From Clostridia bacterium (lineage in GTDB: Bacteria; Bacillota_A; Clostridia; Christensenellales; Aristaeellaceae): DNA of 64,000 nt. The stretch spans positions 27,490 to 91,489 of the forward strand of contig JAFUDW010000093.1 in the NCBI GenBank assembly GCA_017464225.1, in the 5' to 3' direction. The translations under genes and the position numbers were made by a program. Positions within the stretch are counted from its first letter, which is position 1. Each line of letters starts with the position of its first letter. Positions 1 to 9,100 of this stretch are shown piece after piece. The notes beneath the pieces were generated by a model. That model saw only the letters and a program-made list of their open reading frames with translations, was not told the DNA's origin and ran no database searches.

Positions 1-2
1 CC

Positions 3-101
3 AACCGGCTGTTCTATCCCCATCCCAACGAAAACGGCACCTGGGAATTCCGCCGCGCTCTGCACGAAGCCGTTTTTGCCCTGGCGGGCAATCGCGGTTG
101 A
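3..101 (+). CDS. C-terminal end of an unidentified protein (partial)
   Basis: Only the last 32 codons lie inside the window, in the frame beginning at base 3 and ending at TGA 99-101. The residues (NRLFYPHPNENG, then WEFRRALHEAVFALAGN) have normal coding character for this genome, but I do not recognise the family. The stop codon overlaps the -35 box of the next promoter. It may belong to the same cell-wall sugar locus, but the sequence shown cannot tell. Confidence 0.5.
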   Translation, partial: NRLFYPHPNENGTWEFRRALHEAVFALAGNRG

Positions 102-126
102 CGCAAACGGTATATTTTGGTATAAT
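98..126 (+). promoter_or_regulatory. Sigma-A promoter of the sugar ABC/AnmK operon
   Basis: TTGACG (98-103), a 17-base spacer and TATAAT (121-126) form a near-consensus promoter. The -35 box overlaps the upstream gene's stop codon. The start codon of the binding protein follows about 50 bases downstream. Confidence 0.8.
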
Positions 127-176
127 ACAGGAAATCAAGGCGCAGAAGCGTCAATAAATGAAAGGAAGCATCCTCT

Positions 177-1415
177 ATGAAGCGTTTTGTGGCATTGCTG
201 CTGACCTGCGCGCTGCTCCTGTCCTGCGTGAGCGTCGCCATGGCCGACGAGAAGAAGACCCTGACCGTGTGGATTCCCCAGTATCAGTTTGGCGATGGCA
301 TCTCCGACCAGGATTTCTGGGACGGCGTGTTTGATCCCTTCGAGGAAGAGAACAACTGCGAAGTCAAGGTGGAGATCCTCTCCTGGAGCGACTACAACAC
401 CACCATCTACACCGGCCTGCTCAACAACGACGGTCCCGACGTGGTGTACGTGACCGATAACTACGATCTGGTTTCCGCCGGATTGCTGCTGGGTCTGGAC
501 AGCTACCTGACCGATGAGCAGAAGGACAACTACCTGCTGTGGAGCACCGGCCCCGTCGACGCCAACGGCGAGCATGTGATCGTGCCCATGGACGACGGCG
601 TTGCCATCGGCTATTACAACACCGATATCCTGGCCGAAGCCGGCATCGAAGCCTTCCCCGAGGATTGGGACGCCTTCGTTGAAGCCTGCAAGACCATCCA
701 GGAAAAGACCGGCAAGCAGGGTTTCCTGCAGAACTGGGGCGCCACCACCGGCACCAGCGCGCTGATGCTGGCCTTCTGGCCCTACTACTTCCAGGCGGGC
801 GGCGTGATGCTGGATGAAAACGGCCAGATCGCCATCAACAACGAAGCCGGCCTCAAGACCCTGGAATTCCTCAAGAAGTTTGCCGACGAGGGCATCTTCG
901 ACGAGACCATCGTTTCCGAGGGCGAATCCATCGATAAGTTCGCCAACGGCGAACTGGCCTTCGTGGTGGCTGACCTGAACAAGGGCGCTTCCTTCACCAA
1001 GAACGGCGTGAACTGGCAGTATTTCTTCTCCCTGAAGGGCCCCGCCGGTTATGGCGCCCGTACCGCCACCGACAGCTTCGCCATCGCGGCGAAGGCCAAG
1101 GAACGCGGCAATGACGAGCTGGCCGCCAAGGCCCTGGTGCTGATCACCGGCGGCGAAGTGATGGACCGCTTCCACAGCGAAGTGTTCTATCTGCCTCCCT
1201 TCACCAAGGACGCCACCTTTGTCAAGGATGAAGCCCTGTACGCCCTGACCAGCGCGCACATCGACGATGTGTACGTCGTTTCCGAATTTGAGGGCAAGGC
1301 TTCCTTTGAGAAGGAGCTGCAGGCCAACATTCAGATGATGTTCATGGGCGACCTCACTCCTCAGGAAGTGCTGGACAACACCATGACCTATTACGCGGAG
1401 CAGATCAAGCAATAA
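177..1415 (+). CDS. Sugar ABC transporter substrate-binding protein (family 1)
   Basis: A 412-residue extracellular solute-binding protein. Residues 1-23 are a signal peptide (MKRF, a hydrophobic core, then SVAMA before DEKK). An LLSC sequence in the core could also be read as a weak lipobox, so soluble versus lipid-anchored is undecided. The mature part has the sugar-binding-protein pattern (LTVWIPQY start; DVVYVTDNYDL; WDAFVEACKTIQEKTGK). Start ATG 177 follows an AAAGGA site. It is first in an operon with two permeases, anmK and an oxidoreductase, so the ligand may be a cell-wall amino sugar; that is inference from context. Binding proteins of this class bind sugar outside the membrane and pass it to the permease pair. 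Confidence 0.9.
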   Translation: MKRFVALLLTCALLLSCVSVAMADEKKTLTVWIPQYQFGDGISDQDFWDGVFDPFEEENNCEVKVEILSWSDYNTTIYTGLLNNDGPDVVYVTDNYDLVSAGLLLGLDSYLTDEQKDNYLLWSTGPVDANGEHVIVPMDDGVAIGYYNTDILAEAGIEAFPEDWDAFVEACKTIQEKTGKQGFLQNWGATTGTSALMLAFWPYYFQAGGVMLDENGQIAINNEAGLKTLEFLKKFADEGIFDETIVSEGESIDKFANGELAFVVADLNKGASFTKNGVNWQYFFSLKGPAGYGARTATDSFAIAAKAKERGNDELAAKALVLITGGEVMDRFHSEVFYLPPFTKDATFVKDEALYALTSAHIDDVYVVSEFEGKASFEKELQANIQMMFMGDLTPQEVLDNTMTYYAEQIKQ

Positions 1416-1424
1416 ATCAAATCT

Positions 1425-1459
1425 GGGGCTCCGGCGGCGCTGCCTCCGGAGCCCCTTTT
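1425..1459 (+). terminator. Hairpin between binding protein and permease genes
   Basis: GGGGCTCCGG (1425-1434) pairs perfectly with CCGGAGCCCC (1446-1455) and is followed by TTTT. It sits between the binding-protein stop and the permease ribosome binding site. In such operons this usually acts as a partial terminator or 3' stabiliser that gives more binding protein than permease. Confidence 0.65.
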
Positions 1460-1484
1460 GCATTTTCAGGAGGTGACTCCTTTT

Positions 1485-2393
1485 ATGTCCGCCCTTCCGT
1501 CCATCCGTCCCAAAGCCAGCCCCCGCCGCCGCAGGCAGGCGCTGATCGGCGCGGCCTACATTGCGCCCAGCTTCGTTTTAATGCTGATCTTCAATGTAGT
1601 GCCCATTTTTTTATCGGCGTATTTTTCCTTTACAAAATACAATATGGCCGCTCCGCCCCAATGGATCGGCCTGGACAACTATGCCAAGCTGTTCTCCAAC
1701 AAGGTGCTGACCGAGGCGCTGCGCAACACCGTCAAGTACGTGCTGATCACCGTGCCGGTGCAGACCATCCTGTCGCTGCTCATCGCGGCCTTCATCGCCG
1801 AGCGCATGAAGAACCGCTACGGCTCGCTGATGCGCAGCGTCATCTTTATCCCCGTCATCGTATCGCTGATCGCCTCCGCCACGGTCTGGAACATCATGTA
1901 CCAGCCCAAGGGCGGCATCATCAACCAGCTTTTGAATTTTCTGGGCTTTGATTCGGTGAATTTTCTGGGCAAAAAGGCCTACGCCCTGCCCAGCGTGGCC
2001 GTGGTGGCCATCTGGAAAAACACAGGCTATTACATGGTGATCTACTACGCGGGCGTTATGAACGTGCCCCCCGACGTGCAGGAAGCCGCCATCGTGGACG
2101 GCGCAACGCCCATCCAGCGCTTCTGGTATATCACGCTGCCCATTTTAAAGCCCATTACCTATATGATCGTTACCCTGGGCATCATCGGCTCCTTCCAGGT
2201 GTTCGACCTGGTGTACAAGATGACCGGCGGCGGCCCCGGACGGTCCACCTATACCGTGGCCTACGTGATCTACACCTTTGCTTTCCAGGATAAGAACTAT
2301 GGCTATGCCAGCGCCGTAGCCATTTGCCTGCTGATCGTGATATTGCTGATCCACCTGATACAGACGCTGTTTTTTAAGGAGAAGGATGCATGA
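1485..2393 (+). CDS. Sugar ABC transporter permease (MalF/UgpA type)
   Basis: Inner-membrane permease of about 302 residues with six predicted transmembrane helices. Near its C-terminal third is the EAA loop (EAAIVDGATPIQRFWYITLP), which contacts the ATPase. I place the start at ATG 1485 because AGGAGG (1468-1473) precedes it with good spacing; an ATG at 1458 lies before that site. The stop overlaps the next permease start by four bases (ATGA), indicating translational coupling. No ATPase gene accompanies the pair; Firmicutes commonly share an MsmX-type ATPase among such importers. Confidence 0.9.
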   Translation: MSALPSIRPKASPRRRRQALIGAAYIAPSFVLMLIFNVVPIFLSAYFSFTKYNMAAPPQWIGLDNYAKLFSNKVLTEALRNTVKYVLITVPVQTILSLLIAAFIAERMKNRYGSLMRSVIFIPVIVSLIASATVWNIMYQPKGGIINQLLNFLGFDSVNFLGKKAYALPSVAVVAIWKNTGYYMVIYYAGVMNVPPDVQEAAIVDGATPIQRFWYITLPILKPITYMIVTLGIIGSFQVFDLVYKMTGGGPGRSTYTVAYVIYTFAFQDKNYGYASAVAICLLIVILLIHLIQTLFFKEKDA

Positions 2394-3211
2394 TGAAAAA
2401 GAAAAGCCTGACTCCCGGCGTCGTTCTGGGCGTGGCGCTGGTCACGCTGTTCGCCATACTGTGCCTGCTGCCGCTGATCTATATGGTGGCGGTGTCCTTT
2501 ACCGACAGCGAAACGCTGTATATCAAGCTGCGGGATCTGCGCCCCAGCCTGTACAATTACTGGTATGCCATCGTGAAGCGCGATTTTGGCACGGCGCTCA
2601 AAAACAGCGTGATCACCGTGGTGGGCTCCTGCCTGCTGGTGGATATCGCCTCGGCCATGGCGGCCTACGGCTTTGAAAAAAAGCCCGTGCCCGGCAAGGA
2701 AGCGCTGTTCCAGGGGTACCTTGCCACCATGATGATCCCAGGCCAGGTGGTACTGATCCCCATGTTCGTCATGATCAACCGGGCGGGGCTGACGAACACC
2801 TACGCAGCGCTGATCCTGCCCATGGTGGGCGCCTTTGGCATTTTCCTGATGCGCCAATTCATGGTGGCTGTGCCCAACGAGCTGCTGGAGGCCGCGGAGA
2901 TCGACGGCTGCGGCGAGATACGCCGGTTCACCACCATCGTGCTGCCGCTGGTGCAGCCCGCGCTGATCACGCTGACCATCTTTACCTTCAACGCTGCCTG
3001 GAATAACTTCCTCTGGCCGCTGATCATCAACACCCGTTCCGAAATGCGGGTGCTGCCCGTTACCATGTCCACCCTGGCCAGCAACTCCACCACCAATTAC
3101 GGCATGGTCATGGCGGGAGCCACGCTCACCTTCCTGTTTCCCTTTATATTGTATATCTTCCTCCAGCGGCAGTTTGTGGAGGGCATCGCCCTGGGCGGCG
3201 TGAAAGGATAA
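2390..3211 (+). CDS. Sugar ABC transporter permease (MalG/UgpE type)
   Basis: Second permease subunit, 273 residues and six predicted helices. It carries the EAA signature EAAEIDGCGEIRRFTTIVLP at about residues 163-182. The start overlaps the preceding stop; ATGATG at 2390-2395 offers two adjacent starts behind AAGGAGAAGG. The C-terminus QRQFVEGIALGGVKG is the typical ending of the CUT1 sugar-permease family. It should form the heterodimeric channel with the preceding gene. Only three bases separate it from anmK, so co-transcription is very likely. Confidence 0.9.
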   Translation: MMKKKSLTPGVVLGVALVTLFAILCLLPLIYMVAVSFTDSETLYIKLRDLRPSLYNYWYAIVKRDFGTALKNSVITVVGSCLLVDIASAMAAYGFEKKPVPGKEALFQGYLATMMIPGQVVLIPMFVMINRAGLTNTYAALILPMVGAFGIFLMRQFMVAVPNELLEAAEIDGCGEIRRFTTIVLPLVQPALITLTIFTFNAAWNNFLWPLIINTRSEMRVLPVTMSTLASNSTTNYGMVMAGATLTFLFPFILYIFLQRQFVEGIALGGVKG

Positions 3212-3214
3212 GCT

Positions 3215-4396
3215 ATGCGGCAATTACAGGAGCTTTGGAAAAAGGATACCCTGCGGGTCATCGGCCTCATGAGCGGCACCTCGGCCGACGGCATGGACGC
3301 CGCGCTGACTGAGATCACAGGGCACGGCCTGGACACACGGGTGAAAACTCTGGGCTTTGTTTCGCTGCCCTATACCGATCAGGTGCGCGCCGAGATTCTG
3401 CGCCTGGCGAACGGCCAGGCCGGCGGCAGCCGCGATCTATGCCTGTTCAGCTTTCTGCTGGGTCAGCTTTCGCTGGATGCCTGCCTGGCGGTGTGCGCCA
3501 AGGCGGGCGTCGATCCCCGCACGGTCGACCTGGTGGGCAGCCACGGACAGACGCTGTACCATATTCCCACGGCCGAGCATTACTGCGGCTATACTGTACG
3601 CGGAACGCTGCAATTGGGCGAAGCCTCGCTGATCTGCGAGGGACTTGATTGCCCGGTGGTCAGCGATTTCCGTGTGCGGGATATGGCGGCCGGCGGTCAG
3701 GGCGCCCCGCTGGTGCCCTATGCCGAATACCTGCTTTACCGCAAACCGGGACAGACGGTAGGCCTGCAGAACATAGGCGGCATCGGGAATATCACCATCC
3801 TGCCCCAGAATGGCGCGCCGGAGGACACCTATGCCTTTGACACCGGCCCCGGCAACATGGTCATGGATCAGGTGACCGCCCGCATTACCGGCGGCAGCCA
3901 GCGCTATGACGAGGGCGGAGCCCTGGCGGCCCAGGGCGTCTGCAATGAAGCGCTGCTGAATTACCTGATGCAGGATCCCTACCTGAAAAAGCCGCTGCCC
4001 AAAACCACCGGGCGGGAGTTTTATGGCGCGGACTATGTGGACGCGCTGATGGATCAGGCCTCCCGTCTGGAAATGAAGGGCGTTGATATCCTGGCCACCG
4101 TTACCCGGTTCACAGCCGAGTGCATCCGCGCGGGCGTCAATGATTTCTGCCCCGACAAGCCCGATTACATCGTGATCGGCGGCGGCGGCAGCCGCAATCC
4201 CACCCTGCTGCGGGATATCCGCGCCTTGCTGCCCATGCCCATCCTGATCAATGAGGATCTGGGCTTTGACAGCGAAGCCAAGGAGGCCATCGCCTTCGCC
4301 ATCCTGGCCAACGAGTGCGTCCATGGCGGCGCCAACAATGTGCCTTCGGTCACCGGGGCCAGGCATCCGGTGGTCATGGGAAAGATCAGCATATAA
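3215..4396 (+). CDS. anmK: Anhydro-N-acetylmuramic acid kinase
   Basis: AnmK opens the anhydro ring of 1,6-anhydro-MurNAc and phosphorylates it to MurNAc-6-phosphate, a cytoplasmic step of peptidoglycan recycling. The 393-residue length fits the family. The diagnostic GLMSGTSADGMDA lies at residues 17-29, followed by GGIGNIT, FDTGPGNMVMD and a late GGGGSRNPTLL nucleotide-binding segment. It is third behind two permease genes and its stop overlaps the ribosome binding site of the oxidoreductase. Placement in a sugar-import operon suggests the importer supplies its substrate. No MurQ etherase is visible in the window. Confidence 0.95.
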   Translation: MRQLQELWKKDTLRVIGLMSGTSADGMDAALTEITGHGLDTRVKTLGFVSLPYTDQVRAEILRLANGQAGGSRDLCLFSFLLGQLSLDACLAVCAKAGVDPRTVDLVGSHGQTLYHIPTAEHYCGYTVRGTLQLGEASLICEGLDCPVVSDFRVRDMAAGGQGAPLVPYAEYLLYRKPGQTVGLQNIGGIGNITILPQNGAPEDTYAFDTGPGNMVMDQVTARITGGSQRYDEGGALAAQGVCNEALLNYLMQDPYLKKPLPKTTGREFYGADYVDALMDQASRLEMKGVDILATVTRFTAECIRAGVNDFCPDKPDYIVIGGGGSRNPTLLRDIRALLPMPILINEDLGFDSEAKEAIAFAILANECVHGGANNVPSVTGARHPVVMGKISI

Positions 4397-4409
4397 GGAG
4401 AAACGGAAC

Positions 4410-5378
4410 ATGAAACAGGTAAAGTGGGGCGTTCTGGGCACAGCCAGGATCGCGCGAAACGCCGTGATCCCCGCCATGCAGGAAGCCGATAACTGCGCGC
4501 TGTACGCCGTCGCCGGGCGAAAGCCGGAAAAAGCGGAGCAGTTCAGGCAGGAGTTCGGATTTGAAAAAGCTTACGGCAGCTATGAGGAGCTGCTGGCTGA
4601 TCCCCAGGTGGAAGCCGTTTATATCCCGTTGCCCAACGCCCTGCACGCGCCCTGGGTCATCCGCGCCCTGGAGGCAGGCAAGCATGTGCTGTGCGAAAAG
4701 CCGCTGGCGATCAATGAAGCCGAAGCGCTGCGGATGTTTGATGCGGCGGAAAAGAACGGCGTACACTTGATGGAGGCCTTCGCCTACCTGCACAGCCCCT
4801 TCATGGACGCCGTTAAAGGCGAAATCGATTCCGGCGCTATCGGCGATATCGTTTATATGGACTCGGCCTTTATCAACCGCAAATGTCCGCCCGATGATTT
4901 CCGTTTCTTCCGTAACAGCTATGGAGGCTCGGTGTATGATCTGGGCTGCTATTCCATCAGCATGATCCAGTGGATGCTGGGCCGGGAGCCCGCGCGGGTG
5001 CAAGCCGTGGCCCGCATGTCCGATCAGGGGATCGATCTGCTGACCTCGGGCATCCTCACCTTCGATACCGGCGCGGAGGCCACCTTTGACTGCGCAATGC
5101 TGCTGGACACAGGCAGGTTCGACCGTTTCCGCATTCACGGCACGGAGGGCGAAATCACATCTGCTATCCGGTTTAACCAGGCCGGCGAGATCAGCTATAC
5201 CCTGTCGCGCAAAGGCGTTTCCGAAACCAAAACCGTGTTCGCGCCCAACAATTACCGTCTGGAGGTGGAGCAGCTGGGACGGTGTATCACCGACGGCGAA
5301 AGCCCCCGGGTATCCAAAGCCTTTTCCCTTTCCGTCGCCCGCACCATCGACCGAGTGCTGGCGGAGATCGGATACTGA
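4410..5378 (+). CDS. Gfo/Idh/MocA family NAD(P)-dependent oxidoreductase
   Basis: About 322 residues. The N-terminal Rossmann segment begins VKWGVLGTARIARNAVIPA. The family lysine motif CEKPLAIN lies near residue 95, and the C-terminal domain carries the active-site region YDLGCYSI. Members oxidise or reduce sugars and cyclitols with NAD(P). Start ATG 4410 follows AAGGAG at 4395-4400, within the anmK stop region. As the last gene of the ABC-anmK operon it probably acts on an imported sugar or a derivative; the substrate cannot be read from sequence. Confidence 0.88.
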   Translation: MKQVKWGVLGTARIARNAVIPAMQEADNCALYAVAGRKPEKAEQFRQEFGFEKAYGSYEELLADPQVEAVYIPLPNALHAPWVIRALEAGKHVLCEKPLAINEAEALRMFDAAEKNGVHLMEAFAYLHSPFMDAVKGEIDSGAIGDIVYMDSAFINRKCPPDDFRFFRNSYGGSVYDLGCYSISMIQWMLGREPARVQAVARMSDQGIDLLTSGILTFDTGAEATFDCAMLLDTGRFDRFRIHGTEGEITSAIRFNQAGEISYTLSRKGVSETKTVFAPNNYRLEVEQLGRCITDGESPRVSKAFSLSVARTIDRVLAEIGY

Positions 5379-5662
5379 TGCCGGAATCTAAAGGAGAAGG
5401 GGAACGTTAAGGGGCGCTGCCCCTTAATATCCCTGCTGGGGTGCAAGTTTTCCGGGGCCTCCCGGCCCGCTTCTCGCTGAAAACCAGTCCGGGGTCTGCC
5501 AACCCGCCCTCGCTGAAAATGCCCGCACGGGGGCATTTTCCAAGCGCTGCGGGCCCCTCGGGAAGGTTTTCCGTGCGCTCGAAGCCCCTGGACCCGGCTG
5601 CGGCGGATGTTGCTTGTGTTCTCTTCCAGGCAATTTCCCGCAGCAAATTAGAAATAGCTTGG
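5379..5662. repeat. Intergenic mosaic module before structured repeat copy 1
   Basis: No gene is evident. The stretch starts with a hairpin TTAAGGGGC-gct-GCCCCTTAA near 5409-5428, then a GC-rich module containing GGCCCGCTTCTCGCTGAAAACC (5465-5486). A similar segment occurs in inverted orientation at about 39160-39215, next to the second structured repeat. The module therefore looks like a reusable intergenic unit rather than decayed coding sequence. Confidence 0.5.
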
Positions 5663-6093
5663 CGTAAAGAGCGCTCCGGAAATACGCGATCAACAAAAAA
5701 CACGCAAACTCGAGCAGCTCGGTTTGCGCATTTTTGTATGATCGCTATGACGCTGACGCGTCATTGACGTCGGCAAGCCGCCGTCATTTCCGGTGCGGTT
5801 AGCGTGTTTGGAATTTCAACATTATGCCCCAGTCTGAGGTAGGCACGCGAAGCGGGCCAAGGATTGCGTAGCAATCCCGAAAAAGGCAAGGGACGGCAGA
5901 TGGAGCTTGCTCCGATCTGACGGCACTGGCCTTTTTCATAGCCTCAGACGGTCTCTTTGCGTCAACCCTACCGACTAAACTGGCGGAAATTGCTTGAAAG
6001 TGCGTCAAGCCACTTCGCCGGAATGGAGTCCAGAGGCCCAAGCGGGCCTTTGGCGCGGAGGTTTGGAGGCCGCGGAGGCCTCCAACATTCCCC
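5663..6093. repeat. Structured dispersed repeat, copy 1
   Basis: About 430 bases that align along their length with 38782-39280 in the same orientation. Shared blocks include a hairpin-with-T-run near 5700-5740, GACGTCGGCAAGCCGCCGTC, and a 118-base core (5832-5949) closed by GTCTGAGG/CCTCAGAC. Inside the core are four stems: 5842-5858, 5862-5876, 5879-5887 with 5929-5937, and CAGATGGAGC...ATCTG at 5897-5919. Pairing is kept between copies while bases differ, suggesting a structured RNA or palindromic element. No protein is encoded. It lies between two convergent genes. Confidence 0.7.
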
Positions 6094-6117
6094 TTATAAA
6101 TTCCCCTCTCCCCGTCA

Positions 6118-9100
6118 TCAGAAGATATGGCAGCCCTTCCGGCCGCTTTCCTTGATCTGATACAGGGCGGCGTCGGCATCCTTATAGATATCGCCCTGGG
6201 GATTTTCGCGATCGGAAAATGCCACGCCCACGCTCAGGGAGGCAGGCGGCAGATCATCCTTGGGATGCTGCAGCAAATCGTTTGCCTGATTGATCTTGTT
6301 CAGCACCAGCTGGCGCATGGAGCTGTTAACGCGGGTCATGACCACGGCAAACTCATCTCCGCCGATCCGGCATATCATATCCACCGAGCGGAAGCTGCTT
6401 TGCAGTATCTCAGCCACGCGTTTGAGCACGCGGTCGCCCACGGCATGGCCATAGGTATCGTTGATTTCCTTTAAATAATCCAGATCGATCAGGATCAGGG
6501 CAATATGCTGGGTATCGGCGCTCTTCATCCACAACTCGTAAGCGCCGCGGTTGAAAAGCCCGGTCAGGGCGTCATGGGAGGCTTCATGGCTCAGCCGCTC
6601 ATATGCCTCCTTGTTTTCCCGCAGGAAGCTGTTATAGATGCGCGTAACGAACCGCAGCTCCTCCACGCCCACGGGCGTGATGGGCTCCTGATTCTGCATC
6701 TTCTTTACCATGTTGGTCAGGGGCTTTCTGATCAGCTGCATGATGAGCACCAGGATGCCCAATACGATCATCAGCATCAGGATCGTCAGGAAGGTCTGGA
6801 TATTGACCAGCAGCGCCAGCCGGGAGGAAGCCTGCTCCAGCTCCTGGCTGGAAGTGCGGATCAGCGCCTGGGTGCACATCCGCACGTTTTCACGGATGCG
6901 ATCCTTATAGTGCATATAATTGTTGTCAAATACCAGCTCCTGGGCTTTTCTGCGCTGCTGCTCCGGCGTCAGGGCAAGATCGTCCGCCGCCAGCGCAAGC
7001 TGCCGTACCTCCTCGGGGATATCCGTCAGGTCATAGCCGCCCGCCTCCAGCATCAGCCGCATGGCCAAGTTTTCGGTATTGATCAGCTCATTGGAGAGGG
7101 TCAGGGCGGTGTTCAGGCTGCTCAAAGCGCCGTTATCGGAATCCGCCATCAGGGCTTCCAGCTTTTTCACAGCGCCGTCACGCCGCATTGTGACCTGCAC
7201 CTCCTCAAAGAAATCCTGGAGGTACTGGATTTCGCCCGTCACCACAAAGCAGCGGACGCGGTCTGTCAGATAATCAGAGCCGGCTTCCATATCGGAGGCG
7301 GCAAGCTGCGCTTCAATATACCGATCGCTGGCCGTTTCCATGCGCTGATAGCCGCGGCTCACCGAAACATCGGCGATCAAAAGCGCTGCCGCGGCGATCA
7401 AAGCCAGCACCAGGAAGAATACCGAAGCCGTTTTCAGCTGGATCCCGGTATGTTCATGGGGCTGTTCCACAGGCTCCTCCGCCTCGGGCTCCTCCGCCTT
7501 TTCGCCGCGCAGGGCGTTCATCCTGACCTGCTGAACGATTTCCTCCGCCTTGAGAGCGGTGCGCTTTTCCTCCTGAACCGCGCTCTCCCTGCGCTGGGCC
7601 TCGGCGATATCGGCCTCCTTCTTTTGCAGGATAAAGGCTTCAAAGTCCGCCGCGGGAACAGGTCTGGAGAAGAAATAGCCCTGCACAAGATCGCAGCCCA
7701 GCAGCTTCAGGGCGTGCAGCTGCTCCTCGGTTTCCACGCCCTCGGCGATCACAGGCACAGCCAGGTAATCCGACAGGCCGATGATCACCTCCAGCATGTG
7801 CGTATTCCCGCCTTCCTGGAAGGCGTTGCGGATGAACTGCATATCCAGCTTCAGGGCATCGATGGGCAGATTGGAGATCATATGCAGCGAGGAATACCCC
7901 GTGCCGAAATCATCCATTTCGATCTGGAAACCCTGTGCGCGCAGCTGCTCCACCATTTTGATGATCTGCCCAGCGTCGGAGGTATAAGCCGATTCGGTCA
8001 CCTCCAGCAGAAAATCAGCGCTAGTCAGCGAATAATCGCTCAAAATCCGCCGCAGTATATCGGGCAGGCCGGGATCAAACATATCGATACGGGACACGTT
8101 GACCGATATCGGCACAGAATAGCTGAGGCGATCCTTCCAATCGCGGATCTGCCGGGCCGTTTCCCGCCATACAAAGCTGTCAAGCTTCTGGATCAGCCCG
8201 TTTTCCTCAAACAGGGGGATGAATACGCCCGGGCTGATCATGCCAAAACGCGGATGGATCCAGCGCACCAGCGCCTCGGCGCTGGCCAGCACAGGCGTAT
8301 CCGGCCGGATAATGAACTTGGGCTGGAAATACACCTGAAATTGGTTTTCGGCGATGGCGGCGGGAAAATCCTCCACCAGCTGCTCCATGTACAGCAGCTT
8401 TTCATGCAGGCTCTTTTCGTAAAACGCAACGGTTTTGGTAAAGTTGCCCTTTATGGTATCAGCGGCCATCTTCGCCCGATCAAAGCGCTGCTCGATATCG
8501 ATATCCTTATCGACCTGGGAATAGACGCCCATCCGCAGACGCACCCTGCTTTCGGCCAGCTCGCCATCCTTCAGGGCTTCGGACACCTTATCCATATGCG
8601 CGCTGTAATCCTCGCTGTGGGGATAGTAGATCATGAAGGCGTCGGCTTCCCTGCGGCAGGCGATACCCCCGGCCTCCTGCACAGTATCCAGGATCAGCGC
8701 GCCGATCTTTCTGAGCACTTCATCGCCGTAGGCTTTGCCATAGCGCTCGTTGATCATATGGAAATGGTTGATATCCAGCAGGACAGCGTCCATTTCTGTA
8801 TCCCTGTGATACTGGTCAAACTGCTGAACATAGCGATAGAAGTATTCCTTGTTGTACAGCCCGGTCAGCGCGTCCCGCTCGGTGGACTGAATGATATCGC
8901 GGTCTTCAGACAGTTCGATCACGCGGCGGATGCGGGCCAGGATAACGCCCGCCTGGGGATAGGGCTTGGAGATAAAGTCCGTGGCTCCCTGATCCAGGCT
9001 TTCCACCTCGGCCTTCTGATCCGACGTAAGAACGATCACGGGAATGCGCGCCGTATCGGCGTTTTCCCGCAGGCGGCGCAGCAGCTCCGAGCCGCTCATC

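Noticed and set aside
5400..5770. Small protein genes in the first intergenic region (frames of 90-108 codons on both strands)
   Set aside because: They cross the hairpin modules and the repeat, are arginine/proline rich, and have no ribosome sites or second-copy conservation as protein.
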